NCBI RefSeq assembly: GCF_037991315.1 | Contig: NZ_CP150300.1 | Coordinates: forward strand, 2,542,001 to 2,606,000 | DNA: 64,000 nt | Source: Paenibacillus sp. FSL H8-0079 | Lineage (GTDB): Bacteria > Bacillota > Bacilli > Paenibacillales > Paenibacillaceae | Direction: 5' to 3' | Position numbers and translations under genes: made by a program | Part shown: positions 1 through 8,298 of the stretch, one piece after another | Numbering within the stretch: the first letter of the stretch is position 1 | How the letters are laid out: the number at the start of each line of letters is the position of its first letter | Notes under the pieces: generated by a model | Told to the model about the DNA's origin: nothing | Database searches by the model: none | The model's input: only the letters and a program-made list of their open reading frames with translations

Positions 1-438
1 GGTGGGGGTGGGGGTGGGGGCAGCAGCAACAACACAGCAGACAAAGAGCAGGATAATATGGGGTCTGCTAATGCACTTGGTCTCTCGGAGAATGAACTCA
101 AAATTATGGCTAACGCAGTCTATGGTGAGGCCCGGGGGGAACCGTTCGAAGGTCAAGTTGCAGTAGCAGCAGTAATTCTGAATCGCGTAAATTCACCAAG
201 TTTTCCAAGTACGCCCTCTGGCGTAATCTTTCAGCCAGGTGCATTTACGGCTGTAGCGGACGGACAGATATACCTGGAACCGAACGCACAAGCCAAAAAG
301 GCAGTTGAACAAGCATTGAATGGCTGGGACCCGTCGGGCGGATGCCTCTATTATTTTAATCCGAAGACAGCAACATCCAAATGGATTTGGACCCGTCCAC
401 AGGTGAAAACAATCGGTCAGCATATTTTTTGTATGTGA
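1..438 (+). CDS. sleB: Spore cortex-lytic hydrolase, C-terminal part (SleB/CwlJ family), 5' truncated
   Basis: The frame is open from base 1 and ends at TGA 436-438, so the start lies outside the window. The first codons read a glycine run (GGGGGGGSSNN) that looks like a linker between an N-terminal wall-binding part and the catalytic domain. The rest matches the SleB-type hydrolase domain: NAVYGEARGEPFEGQVAVA contains the conserved Glu region, followed by the AVILNRV and CLYYFNP segments. SleB is a lytic transglycosylase that cleaves the spore cortex peptidoglycan at muramic-delta-lactam during germination. A paralogous vegetative wall hydrolase of the same family cannot be excluded because the N-terminus is missing. 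Confidence 0.82.
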   Translation, partial: GGGGGGGSSNNTADKEQDNMGSANALGLSENELKIMANAVYGEARGEPFEGQVAVAAVILNRVNSPSFPSTPSGVIFQPGAFTAVADGQIYLEPNAQAKKAVEQALNGWDPSGGCLYYFNPKTATSKWIWTRPQVKTIGQHIFCM

Positions 439-446
439 TGATGTTG

Positions 447-488
447 GAAGCAACCAGAAGGCGTGACTTCGGTTGCTTCTTGCCTTTT
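447..488 (+). terminator. Intrinsic terminator after the cortex hydrolase
   Basis: A 9-bp perfect stem (GAAGCAACC at 447-455 with GGTTGCTTC at 471-479) is followed by TTGCCTTTTG. It lies 9 bases after the stop codon and separates the hydrolase from the ymf genes. Confidence 0.65.
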
Positions 489-566
489 GATTGGGTTAAA
501 ATGGTTGTTACGTTTAAGCTTGAACATAAGTACACGATAAATGACGCCGTAAAGGGGTTTTGACAT

Positions 567-1847
567 TTGAATACATCAGGATTCGAACGAGGCAGCAAGA
601 GAGAGTTTCGTATACATGTGCTTCCGACCAAACGTTTCAAAACGTTCGCTATATCGCTATATGCAGGAGTTCCTTTACGGGAAGATACGGTAACCAAAGT
701 AGCGCTGACACCATTTGTTCTGCGGCGCGGCACGGAGTCCTATCCGGAAACAACGCAATTTCGTGAACAACTGGAACATCTGTATGGAGCCGGTTTTGGT
801 TTTGACGTGTATAAACGCGGGGATTACCAGATTGTACAGTTCCGTATGGATACCATTAATGATTCCTTCGTTGGAGGGGATGAGCAGCTGCTGGATCGTT
901 CATTTGCCTTCCTTGGAGAGGTTCTTACCCGACCTGCACAGGAAAATGGACATTTCAGGACGTCTTATGTACAAGCAGAGCGAGAGACGGTTCGGAAAAA
1001 GCTGGAGTCGATCGTGAATGATAAAATGCGCTATGCCGCTGAACGCAGTATTGAGGAAATGTGCAAGAACGAGCCGTATCGTCTTCACCCACTGGGAGAG
1101 CGCAAGGATCTGCCTGGGATTGAGCCTGACACACTGACTGCATCTTATCAAGAGTGGTTACAGCAGGCGAGTATGGATCTGTATGTGGTGGGTGATACGA
1201 CACTGGAGGAGGTTGAGAACCTCGTTCAGCGTCATTTCAATGTGGATCGAACATCTTCTTCTGATTACCAGACACAGGCAGCGGTTCGAGGAGACAAGGA
1301 AGTAGAGACTGTAGTTGAGCGACTGAATGTGGGTCAGGGAAAACTTAATATGGGACTTCGCACATCGATCACCTATGGAGATCCTCAGTATGCAGCAGCA
1401 CTAATGTACAACGGGATTCTCGGCGGGTATCCGCATTCCAAGCTGTTTGTGAATGTACGTGAAAAAGAAAGCCTGGCGTATTACGCGTCTTCGCGCTATG
1501 ACGGACATAAGGGCATTGCGACGATTCAATCCGGGATTGAAATCCCCAACTATGAGAAGGCTGTCACCATCATCAAACAACAGCTGGAAGAAATGAAAAG
1601 TGGAACCATCAGTGATCTGGAAATGTCCCAAACCAAAGCGATGATTCGTAACCTGCTTAAGGAAATGCAGGATTCTGCCTTTGAAATGATCGCTTATGAT
1701 TTCAATCGGCAGTTGTCTGGCAAAGAGAGAACAGCTGAAGAATTGTTGGCTCAGGTAGAACACATTAGCAAGGAAGATGTTCGTGAGGCGGCAGAACAAT
1801 TCCGTCTGGATACGATTTATTTCTTGCGGGACGAGAAGGAGGAATAA
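567..1847 (+). CDS. ymfF: M16-like protein of EF-P 5-aminopentanol modification, inactive partner (YmfF/YfmF type)
   Basis: This 426-residue protein belongs to the M16B insulinase-like family. It starts at TTG 567, with AAAGGGG at 551-557 as ribosome binding site. The zinc motif HXXEH is degraded: the matching segment reads EQLEHLYGAGFG, so the first histidine is lost and the protein is probably not a peptidase itself. M16B enzymes often pair an active with an inactive subunit, and the next gene carries the intact motif. In Bacillus the ymfF/ymfH/ymfI group is tied to 5-aminopentanol modification of elongation factor P. The stop codon and the ymfH start are only 3 bases apart, which suggests translational coupling. 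Confidence 0.88.
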   Translation: MNTSGFERGSKREFRIHVLPTKRFKTFAISLYAGVPLREDTVTKVALTPFVLRRGTESYPETTQFREQLEHLYGAGFGFDVYKRGDYQIVQFRMDTINDSFVGGDEQLLDRSFAFLGEVLTRPAQENGHFRTSYVQAERETVRKKLESIVNDKMRYAAERSIEEMCKNEPYRLHPLGERKDLPGIEPDTLTASYQEWLQQASMDLYVVGDTTLEEVENLVQRHFNVDRTSSSDYQTQAAVRGDKEVETVVERLNVGQGKLNMGLRTSITYGDPQYAAALMYNGILGGYPHSKLFVNVREKESLAYYASSRYDGHKGIATIQSGIEIPNYEKAVTIIKQQLEEMKSGTISDLEMSQTKAMIRNLLKEMQDSAFEMIAYDFNRQLSGKERTAEELLAQVEHISKEDVREAAEQFRLDTIYFLRDEKEE

Positions 1848-1850
1848 TCG

Positions 1851-3131
1851 GTGGAGAGCATTCGGTATGAGCATTTGCAGGAGACACTATATTACGAAGT
1901 GATGGATAACGGACTGCATGTCTATATTTTGCCTAAACCGGGATTCCAGAAAACGTATGCAACGTTTGCAACCAAGTATGGATCGGTGGATAATCATTTT
2001 CAGGTTGAAGGGCAGGAAGAAGTGAAGGTCCCGGATGGGATTGCGCATTTTCTGGAGCATAAAATGTTCGAAGAACCAACGGGCGATATTTTTGCGACGT
2101 TTGCGTCTCATGGTGCCTCAGCTAACGCCTTTACAAGCTTTGATCAGACGGTTTATTTGTTTTCAGCGACCGAATATGTGAATGAAAATATACAAACATT
2201 AGTCGACTTTGTGCAAAATCCTTACTTCACGGATCAAAATGTGGAAAAGGAAAAAGGCATTATTGGACAGGAAATTAACATGTACGCAGATAATCCGGAT
2301 TGGCGTGTTTATTTTGGACTGATCGAAGCCATGTATCAGAAACATCCGGTGCATATCGATATCGCAGGAACGGTGGAATCCATCAGTACGATCACGAAGG
2401 AAACGCTGTATTCCTGCTATAATTCCTTTTATCACCCGAGCAATATGCTCTTGTTCGTGGTGGGTGGTGTAGACCCCCAGCAAGTCATTGATATGGTTCG
2501 TTCGAACCAGGAACAGAAGGATTATAAGCCACAGGGGAGTATTCAACGCTTCTTTGAACAGGAGCCTGAGCACGTAGGAGAAGCTAGAAGGGAAGCGAAA
2601 CTGGCGGTTTCCCTGCCCAAATGTTTATTTGGATTTAAAGAGACGGACGTTGGACTCACTGGAGAAAAACTGTTACGGCGAGATACGACAACGCAGTTGA
2701 TGATGGATCTTCTGTTCGGCTCAAGCACGCGGCTATTTCAAAAGCTCTACGATGAAGACCTGATCTCGGACAGCTTTGGACATGAGTATAACAGTTCGCC
2801 GCAATACGCGTTTTCAGCCATTGGTGGTGATACGAAAGACCCGGATCAACTGCTCGCGCGCGTACGTGAAGAAGTGGATGCTATTGTGCAAAAAGGGTTT
2901 GATTCTACGGATTTCGAACGTTCACGTAAAAAGAAAATAGGCGGATATTTGCGTATGCTCAATTCTCCGGAGAACATTGCACATGAATTTACACGTCAGC
3001 AATTCCGTGGCGGTGATTTCTTCAATATGCTTCCGCTCTACGAATCGATTACACTGGAAGATGTGAATCTCAGACTGAGAGAGCATATTCGTTGGGATCA
3101 ACTGGCTGTATCGCTAGTCGTGAGTCCTTGA
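1851..3131 (+). CDS. ymfH: M16-family zinc peptidase-like protein, active-site bearing (YmfH)
   Basis: The GTG start at 1851 sits behind AGAAGGAGG. The 426-residue protein carries the intact inverted zinc motif HFLEH (about residues 66-70) and the downstream glutamate in EKEKGIIGQEINMYAD, as expected for an active M16B subunit. It probably acts with the preceding inactive subunit. B. subtilis genetics places the pair in EF-P 5-aminopentanol modification or its maturation, although the substrate is not evident from sequence. ymfI follows immediately. Confidence 0.9.
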   Translation: MESIRYEHLQETLYYEVMDNGLHVYILPKPGFQKTYATFATKYGSVDNHFQVEGQEEVKVPDGIAHFLEHKMFEEPTGDIFATFASHGASANAFTSFDQTVYLFSATEYVNENIQTLVDFVQNPYFTDQNVEKEKGIIGQEINMYADNPDWRVYFGLIEAMYQKHPVHIDIAGTVESISTITKETLYSCYNSFYHPSNMLLFVVGGVDPQQVIDMVRSNQEQKDYKPQGSIQRFFEQEPEHVGEARREAKLAVSLPKCLFGFKETDVGLTGEKLLRRDTTTQLMMDLLFGSSTRLFQKLYDEDLISDSFGHEYNSSPQYAFSAIGGDTKDPDQLLARVREEVDAIVQKGFDSTDFERSRKKKIGGYLRMLNSPENIAHEFTRQQFRGGDFFNMLPLYESITLEDVNLRLREHIRWDQLAVSLVVSP

Positions 3132-3132
3132 T

Positions 3133-3903
3133 ATGGAGAGGGGAACAGGACAATTGAAGGCAATCGGGGAAATGACTGTACTGGTTACTGGAGCAAGCGG
3201 TGGCATCGGAGCGGCTATCGCAGAACGTTTCGCCAGAGTCGGGATGAATGTTGTAATACACTATATGAAATCGCATGAAGCAGCAAATGAAGCGGCCCGA
3301 CGATGCATGGAACAGGGCAGTGGCAAGATCATGACCGTGTCTGCGGATCTTCGCAGCCGGGAACAGATTGAACGTATGCGTGAGAAGCTGGAGTCACACA
3401 ATCTCATGCCAGATATCCTTGTAAACAACGCAGGAATCTCGCACTATGGAATGTTGTCTGATGTTACAGAGGAGATCTGGGACGAAGTGATGGCGATTAA
3501 CCTGAAAGGTACGTTTATGTGTACACAGGAAATGATGCCTCACATGATCTCCCAAAGGTATGGCCGAATCATTAATGTGTCGTCGATCTGGGGCCTGTCT
3601 GGTGCCTCTTGTGAGGTGTTGTATTCCACAACAAAGGGCGGGGTAAATGCATTCACCAAGGCCCTTGCTAAAGAACTGGCACCTTCTGGAGTAACGGTGA
3701 ATGCTGTGGCTCCTGGCGCAGTTCAGACATCCATGTTGAACCATCTGGATCAAAGTGAACTGAAGATGCTGGAAGAGGAAATCCCGGCGGGAAGACTTGC
3801 ACAACCTGATGAAATCTCATCACTGGTTTATTTTCTGGCCCTCCCTGAATCGGGTTATATCAATGGCCAGATCATCAGTCCAAATGGTGGATGGTTAACG
3901 TAA
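3133..3903 (+). CDS. ymfI: EF-P 5-aminopentanone reductase, SDR family (YmfI)
   Basis: A classical short-chain dehydrogenase. The nucleotide motif TGASGGIG is at the N-terminus, NNAG follows the middle strand, and the Ser-Tyr-Lys catalytic set is visible in NVSSIWG and YSTTKGG. YmfI of B. subtilis reduces the 5-aminopentanone group on EF-P lysine to 5-aminopentanol. The position directly after ymfF/ymfH supports this rather than FabG. The start is uncertain: ATG 3133 has no clear ribosome binding site, TTG 3154 lies 10 bases after GGAGAGGGG, and ATG 3172 lies 11 bases after GAAGG and gives a family-typical length of 243 residues. Confidence 0.88.
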   Translation: MERGTGQLKAIGEMTVLVTGASGGIGAAIAERFARVGMNVVIHYMKSHEAANEAARRCMEQGSGKIMTVSADLRSREQIERMREKLESHNLMPDILVNNAGISHYGMLSDVTEEIWDEVMAINLKGTFMCTQEMMPHMISQRYGRIINVSSIWGLSGASCEVLYSTTKGGVNAFTKALAKELAPSGVTVNAVAPGAVQTSMLNHLDQSELKMLEEEIPAGRLAQPDEISSLVYFLALPESGYINGQIISPNGGWLT

Positions 3904-4067
3904 AACAGCAAGAAAACTTGACTGGTTGTGAACGAAACAGGTGAAGGTTGCTTGAGAAGCGACCCTCTTCCGGATTATTTTCAAAATGCTCGTATATAAA
4001 ATGTCTCGAAAGCACATATTACAACTGTTGATTTTAAATCTCATGCGACAGCTAAGGAGGATTTATC

Positions 4068-4331
4068 ATGTCAACAGAAAAAACAGTGCTCTCCAGTTTT
4101 GACACATGGAAGAAGTTCCTGGGTGACCGCGTACTGCAAGCGGAGAAGATGGGGATGAGTGAAGATACCATTAACAAACTTGCGTATGAAATCGGTGACT
4201 TCCTCGATGAGAAAGTCGATCCGGCGAACCATTCCAACCGGGCATTGAAAGAATTATGGGATGTCGGCGATGCAGATGAGCGTCGTACGATTGCGTGCCT
4301 GATGGTCAAATTGGCCAAACAAAACGCATAA
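4068..4331 (+). CDS. ymfJ: DUF3243 small cytoplasmic protein (YmfJ)
   Basis: 87 residues starting at ATG 4068 behind AAGGAGG. The sequence is highly charged and helical (FDTWKKFLGDRV, DFLDEKVDPANHSNRALKELW) and matches the DUF3243 family seen as ymfJ at this point of the Bacillus chromosome. No enzyme motif, signal peptide or membrane segment is visible and the role is unknown. About 160 bases separate it from ymfI and it has its own terminator, so it may be a separate transcription unit. Confidence 0.82.
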   Translation: MSTEKTVLSSFDTWKKFLGDRVLQAEKMGMSEDTINKLAYEIGDFLDEKVDPANHSNRALKELWDVGDADERRTIACLMVKLAKQNA

Positions 4332-4345
4332 GATTTCAGATGAAG

Positions 4346-4369
4346 AGCTCCCGCAAGGGGGCTTTTCTC
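4346..4369 (+). terminator. Intrinsic terminator after ymfJ
   Basis: AGCTCCC (4346-4352), loop GCAA, GGGGGCT (4357-4363), then TTTCT. The stem is 7 bp with one G-U pair. Confidence 0.6.
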
Positions 4370-4528
4370 TAATGATTACAAACGGATTACAGAGCTGTTC
4401 TTGTAATTCATTTTCATTTTATATATCATTAACGTGACCCATTTTTAGAAGATGTCTCAGATTGTTGTCCAGTGGACACGTTCTGTTGCTGTCGAATAAT
4501 GTGGAATAATGCATTACGGGGTGTTGAA

Positions 4529-5296
4529 ATGGAATCTAAACAATGGTACATGGAATATAAAATACATAAGAACAGACCCGGTTTGTTAGGCGATATTGCC
4601 TCTATGCTGGGGATGCTTGAAGTGAATATATTGACCATTAACGGTGTTGAAGGCAAAACTCGAGGCATGCTGCTTGAATCGGATGATGATGAAAAAATCC
4701 GTTTGCTTGGTGAAATGCTTGGCAAAGTAAACAGCATCACCGTATCGGCTTTGCGTCAACCTAAATTGGTGGATATTTTGGCCGTGCGTCATGGCAGATA
4801 CATTGACCGTGACTCAGATGATCGCAAGACATTTCGTTTTACACGAGATGAACTTGGGTTACTTGTGGACTTTTTGGGTGAAGTATTTAAGAGGGAAGGC
4901 AATCAGGTCATCGGTTTGCGCGGAATGCCTCGTGTTGGCAAAACGGAGTCTATTATTGCGGGTAGCGTATGTGCAATGAAGCGATGGACGTTTGTTTCCT
5001 CCACACTTCTTCGTCAGACGATAAGGAGTCAAATGTCCGAAGACGAATTGAACCCGAACAATGTCTTCATCATTGACGGAATTGTAAGTACGATTCGTTC
5101 CAGTGAGCGGCATTACAACCTGTTGCAGGATATTATGTCCATGCCTAGCACCAAAGTTATTGAACATCCGGATATTTTTGTACAGGAATCCGAATATGAT
5201 TTTAATGATTTTGATATTATTATTGAATTGCGTAACATTCCGAATGAAGAAATTATTTATGATACGTTTACGGCTAGCTACACCGACGAATTGTAA
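4529..5296 (+). CDS. ymfK: DUF3388 protein with ACT-like domain and P-loop (YmfK)
   Basis: 255 residues from ATG 4529, chosen because GGGGTG lies 6 bases upstream; the frame is open further 5' but an upstream start at 4472 has no ribosome binding site. The N-terminal part (HKNRPGLLGDIASMLGMLEV) looks like an ACT or ACT-like ligand-binding fold. A central GMPRVGKTES segment resembles a Walker A loop, followed by an acidic C-terminus. This is the YmfK/DUF3388 family conserved between ymfJ and the rodZ homologue. Function is unknown; nucleotide binding is inferred only from the motif. Confidence 0.8.
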   Translation: MESKQWYMEYKIHKNRPGLLGDIASMLGMLEVNILTINGVEGKTRGMLLESDDDEKIRLLGEMLGKVNSITVSALRQPKLVDILAVRHGRYIDRDSDDRKTFRFTRDELGLLVDFLGEVFKREGNQVIGLRGMPRVGKTESIIAGSVCAMKRWTFVSSTLLRQTIRSQMSEDELNPNNVFIIDGIVSTIRSSERHYNLLQDIMSMPSTKVIEHPDIFVQESEYDFNDFDIIIELRNIPNEEIIYDTFTASYTDEL

Positions 5297-5362
5297 GGAA
5301 CCGTACGGAATCATGGAATAGATTAGTAACAACTCAAGAGATAAACATAAGGAGGAGATGGC

Positions 5363-6397
5363 ATGTCTGAACTGGGTCAGCAGTTAAGAGAGGCCCGGCT
5401 GCAAAAAGGGATGAGTCTTGACGATGTACAGGAAATGACAAAAATTCGCAAGAGGTATCTGGAGGCCATAGAAGCAGGAGACTACAAAGTGCTGCCGGGC
5501 AGCTTCTATGTGCGTGCATTCATTAAAACCTATGCGGAGACTGTGGGACTGAACCCTGATGAGCTGCTGGAGGGACATAAAAAAGACGTACCGGCAGAAG
5601 AGGCGGAAGCAACGATGGAACCGGTTATTCAGAAGCGTTCCAGCCGTCCGGTTGAACGTAGTAATCGATGGATGTCTGTCGCACTGATGTGGACCTTCCC
5701 GATTCTGATTGTCGTTTTATTGTATGCATACGTTGTGTTGAACAAGGATGATCCTGCAGATAATCCGGGGCTGGATTCGGTCAAAATTACTGACAGTCAG
5801 GAACAGCCTGAGGATAAACCGGATCAACCTGCCGACAACGGACAGGCGTCTAACCCTCCTGCGACGGATTCAGGCACTGAAGGTACTGGTGAAGGTGACG
5901 CTGGTGGTAACGGTGGCGGTACGGACACAGAAGGACAGACAGACGGTCAAACGGATGGAACTGAGGAAGAACCAGAACCACCTGTCGATAATTCATCTTC
6001 TACTGTAACGGTTGCAGAAGATGGGAAATCAGGAAATATTACGAACTTTAAAGTTAACGGAAGTGCAGGCCAGCCCGTAACGGTTACGATTAAAGCAACA
6101 GGCCATAGCTGGCTGGAAGTTTACAAAGGTGAAAACTCTAGCGGAGAGAAACTGGAGTATGGTAATACTGCCGAAGGCGACAGCTTTACCTTTGAGCTGG
6201 ATAGTGCAGGCATGTACATTAAGTCCGGTTACGCTGCTGCGACCACGATTGAGGTGGGGGGGCAAGTTGTAACGGATGGCAAAGCGACCAATCGGATCCG
6301 TCTGCAGCTTGGTGAAGACAGTGGCAGTACTGCTTCATCCACAGGCGTTGAAAATGGATCAACGGACAGTACAGAAGGTACCACTGGTAGCGAATAA
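5363..6397 (+). CDS. rodZ: RodZ-like cell-shape protein with HTH, one TM and DUF4115 (YmfM)
   Basis: The start ATG 5363 follows TAAGGAGGAG. Residues 4-70 form a Cro/CI-like helix-turn-helix domain (LGQQLREARLQKGMSLDDV). A transmembrane segment lies at about 103-126 (WMSVALMWTFPILIVVLLY). Then comes a low-complexity external linker rich in Asp, Gly, Thr and Glu (about 128-205) and a C-terminal DUF4115 beta domain. RodZ links the MreB cytoskeleton to the cell-wall elongation machinery at the membrane. The long acidic linker is encoded by repetitive GGT/GAC-rich DNA. The C-terminus ends in a Ser/Thr/Gly-rich tail. Confidence 0.88.
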   Translation: MSELGQQLREARLQKGMSLDDVQEMTKIRKRYLEAIEAGDYKVLPGSFYVRAFIKTYAETVGLNPDELLEGHKKDVPAEEAEATMEPVIQKRSSRPVERSNRWMSVALMWTFPILIVVLLYAYVVLNKDDPADNPGLDSVKITDSQEQPEDKPDQPADNGQASNPPATDSGTEGTGEGDAGGNGGGTDTEGQTDGQTDGTEEEPEPPVDNSSSTVTVAEDGKSGNITNFKVNGSAGQPVTVTIKATGHSWLEVYKGENSSGEKLEYGNTAEGDSFTFELDSAGMYIKSGYAAATTIEVGGQVVTDGKATNRIRLQLGEDSGSTASSTGVENGSTDSTEGTTGSE

Positions 6398-6464
6398 CCG
6401 GGTCAACCGCAGGAGACAATAACGTTGTCTTAACTTGCAGTTAACTTTTGGTGAAGTGAGGTGG

Positions 6465-6635
6465 ATGGCTATGACAGTCAGCTGGATCGTAACCGGTTTA
6501 GGGATCATTGTCAGCCTCCTGGGTTATTACCTGACTCCAAGTGCTTGGGGTTACGGAATATTGGGTTTTGGACTTGCACATGTGCTTCTGGGTGTGCTCG
6601 ATATGTTCAGACAGCCCAACCGCAGCCGCTATTAG
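6465..6635 (+). CDS. Small two-helix membrane protein
   Basis: 56 residues from ATG 6465 behind GTGAGGTGG; a second ATG at 6471 is possible. Two hydrophobic segments (SWIVTGLGIIVSLLGYYL and GILGFGLAHVLLGVLDMF) are separated by a short loop, and the tail is basic (RQPNRSRY). It lies between rodZ and yajQ and is followed by its own terminator. I do not recognise a family. The composition and ribosome binding site support a real gene. Confidence 0.6.
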   Translation: MAMTVSWIVTGLGIIVSLLGYYLTPSAWGYGILGFGLAHVLLGVLDMFRQPNRSRY

Positions 6636-6652
6636 TTGGAAGCTGGGCCAGC

Positions 6653-6700
6653 AAGCATTTTTGGCAGCCACTTCATGTGGAGGTCAAAAATGCTTTTTTC
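6653..6700 (+). terminator. Strong intrinsic terminator
   Basis: An 11-bp stem, AAGCATTTTTG at 6653-6663 with CAAAAATGCTT at 6685-6695, is followed by a T run. It separates the small membrane protein from yajQ. Confidence 0.8.
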
Positions 6701-6789
6701 TTTGTACAACATGGCTTGAAATTAGACTTTTGCTTAAGGTATCCTCTATAATGTTACAGAACATACGATTAACTGAAAGGGTGACTGGT

Positions 6790-7281
6790 TTGAGTTCAGA
6801 AAATTCATTTGATATCGTGTCCAAAATGGACTTGCAAGAACTGACAAATGCCGTTACACAAACCGAGAAGGAAATTGGCACTCGTTATGACTTCAAGGGC
6901 AGCAAGAGCAGTCTGAAACTGGATAAGGATGCGTTAACGATCGTATCTGATGATGAGACCAAACTCAAGGCTGTCATTGATGTGCTGCAATCCAAAATGG
7001 CGAAGCGTGGTCTACCATTGAAAAACATTGATTATGCCAAAGTAGAGCCAGCGTCTTCTGGTACAGTCCGTCAGCGTTTGAATTTCAAACAGGGCATTGA
7101 TCAGGACATCGCTAAGAAAATCAATATCCTGATTCGGGACTCCAAGATGAAAGTGAAGAGTCAGATTCAGGGAGACCAGCTGCGGGTAACTGGTAAGAGT
7201 AAAAATGATTTGCAAGCAGTAATGCAGCTGCTAAATGGTGCTAACCTGCCTCTGGATTTGCAATATACAAATTTCAAGTAA
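6790..7281 (+). CDS. yajQ: YajQ family nucleotide-binding protein (UPF0234)
   Basis: 163 residues from TTG 6790, with AAAGGGTGA a few bases upstream; the frame is open earlier but the family begins at SSENSFDIVSKMD. Typical YajQ features are the DFKGSKSSLKLDKDALTIVS strand-helix unit, the AKRGLPLKN turn and the KIKVKSQIQGDQLRVTGKS-like C-terminal half. Members bind RNA, and some bind cyclic-di-GMP. The role in Firmicutes is unsettled. It is cytoplasmic and probably monocistronic. Confidence 0.9.
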   Translation: MSSENSFDIVSKMDLQELTNAVTQTEKEIGTRYDFKGSKSSLKLDKDALTIVSDDETKLKAVIDVLQSKMAKRGLPLKNIDYAKVEPASSGTVRQRLNFKQGIDQDIAKKINILIRDSKMKVKSQIQGDQLRVTGKSKNDLQAVMQLLNGANLPLDLQYTNFK

Positions 7282-7309
7282 TATGGCCTTTTTGTAGCAA
7301 AAGTGTTTT

Positions 7310-7338
7310 TTGACACGTTATTGGGCGTATATTATACT
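7310..7338 (+). promoter_or_regulatory. Sigma-A promoter upstream of pgsA
   Basis: TTGACA (7310-7315), a 17-base spacer and TATACT (7333-7338). It would give a leader of about 250 bases before pgsA. A second TTGACA near 7508 lacks a good -10. Confidence 0.65.
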
Positions 7339-7601
7339 AAGTGTGCATTGCTGGCAGTCATGCATCAAGTCCAGTCCTCATCGTTTGCTGACTTTGTGAA
7401 AAGCAGTACATCTTTTGGAAGTCACCGGAACGTTTAAAGCGGTTTTGCTTTTGAGCGGTTGACTTTATTTTTTGCGTTTCTACATAGTGGGATCATGTTC
7501 ATTTGGATTGACATTGAAACTGTACATTTCATGTTCCGGATGATGATAACGGGATTATGATGAATGTTTGGAGTAATGGAGGATATGAGGGAGGGCGTCT
7601 T

Positions 7602-8189
7602 GTGAATTTACCCAACCGGATTACGCTTGCACGAATTTGCTTAATCCCTTTTTTGATGGTGTTCCTGCTCGTGGATTTTCCATTTTATCCAGAGCCGCTT
7701 CAGCTTGGAAGCTTTTCGCTTCCGTATAATCAACTGATTGCTGCTGTTATTTTTATCATCGCCGCAAGCACAGATGGAATTGATGGATATCTTGCGCGGA
7801 AAAATAACATGGTTACCAATCTGGGGAAACTGCTCGATCCACTCGCAGACAAGCTGTTAGTTACTGCAGTATTGATCTCGCTTGTGGAGATGGGCAAGCT
7901 GGATTCCTGGATTGCAGTTGTTATTATTAGTCGTGAGTTTGCAGTCACCGGCTTGCGTCAAATTGCATTGCTGGATGGTTCGGTTGTTGCCGCCAGTGCG
8001 TGGGGTAAGCTGAAAACGGTAGTGCAGATTGTGGCGATTGTGCTGTTGCTGTTGAACAATTTCCCGTTTTCATACACGGGTATTCACGTCGATATTATCG
8101 CGGTATGGGCAGCAGCGCTTATTACCATCTGGTCGGGTATCGATTACTTTATCAAAAACAAAAACCTGCTTCATTTAACAAAAGCATAA
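7602..8189 (+). CDS. pgsA: CDP-diacylglycerol-glycerol-3-phosphate 3-phosphatidyltransferase
   Basis: 195 residues from GTG 7602, chosen for GAGGGAGGG at 7587-7595 and because family members begin NLPNRITLARI. It carries the complete CDP-alcohol phosphotransferase signature D-x2-D-G-x2-A-R-x8-G-x3-D-x3-D in TDGIDGYLARK through GKLLDPLADK, which binds the metal ions and CDP-diacylglycerol. The remaining sequence supplies several transmembrane helices. The enzyme commits CDP-diacylglycerol to phosphatidylglycerol synthesis in the membrane. It precedes cinA-recA as in Bacillus. Confidence 0.93.
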   Translation: MNLPNRITLARICLIPFLMVFLLVDFPFYPEPLQLGSFSLPYNQLIAAVIFIIAASTDGIDGYLARKNNMVTNLGKLLDPLADKLLVTAVLISLVEMGKLDSWIAVVIISREFAVTGLRQIALLDGSVVAASAWGKLKTVVQIVAIVLLLLNNFPFSYTGIHVDIIAVWAAALITIWSGIDYFIKNKNLLHLTKA

Positions 8190-8235
8190 TTATTTGTTGA
8201 TAAAATGGGTAATCATGAAGGAAGCATTGGGTCAG

Positions 8236-8266
8236 GGGCAATAGGAATTTATCCTATTGCCCTTTG
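8236..8266 (+). terminator. Hairpin between pgsA and cinA
   Basis: An 11-bp perfect stem GGGCAATAGGA (8236-8246) with TCCTATTGCCC (8252-8262), loop ATTTA, then TTTG. It lies only 36 bases before the cinA start, so it acts either as a weak terminator or as an attenuator. Confidence 0.6.
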
Positions 8267-8298
8267 ATCACTCACCATGTGTACAAGGAGGATGCTCA

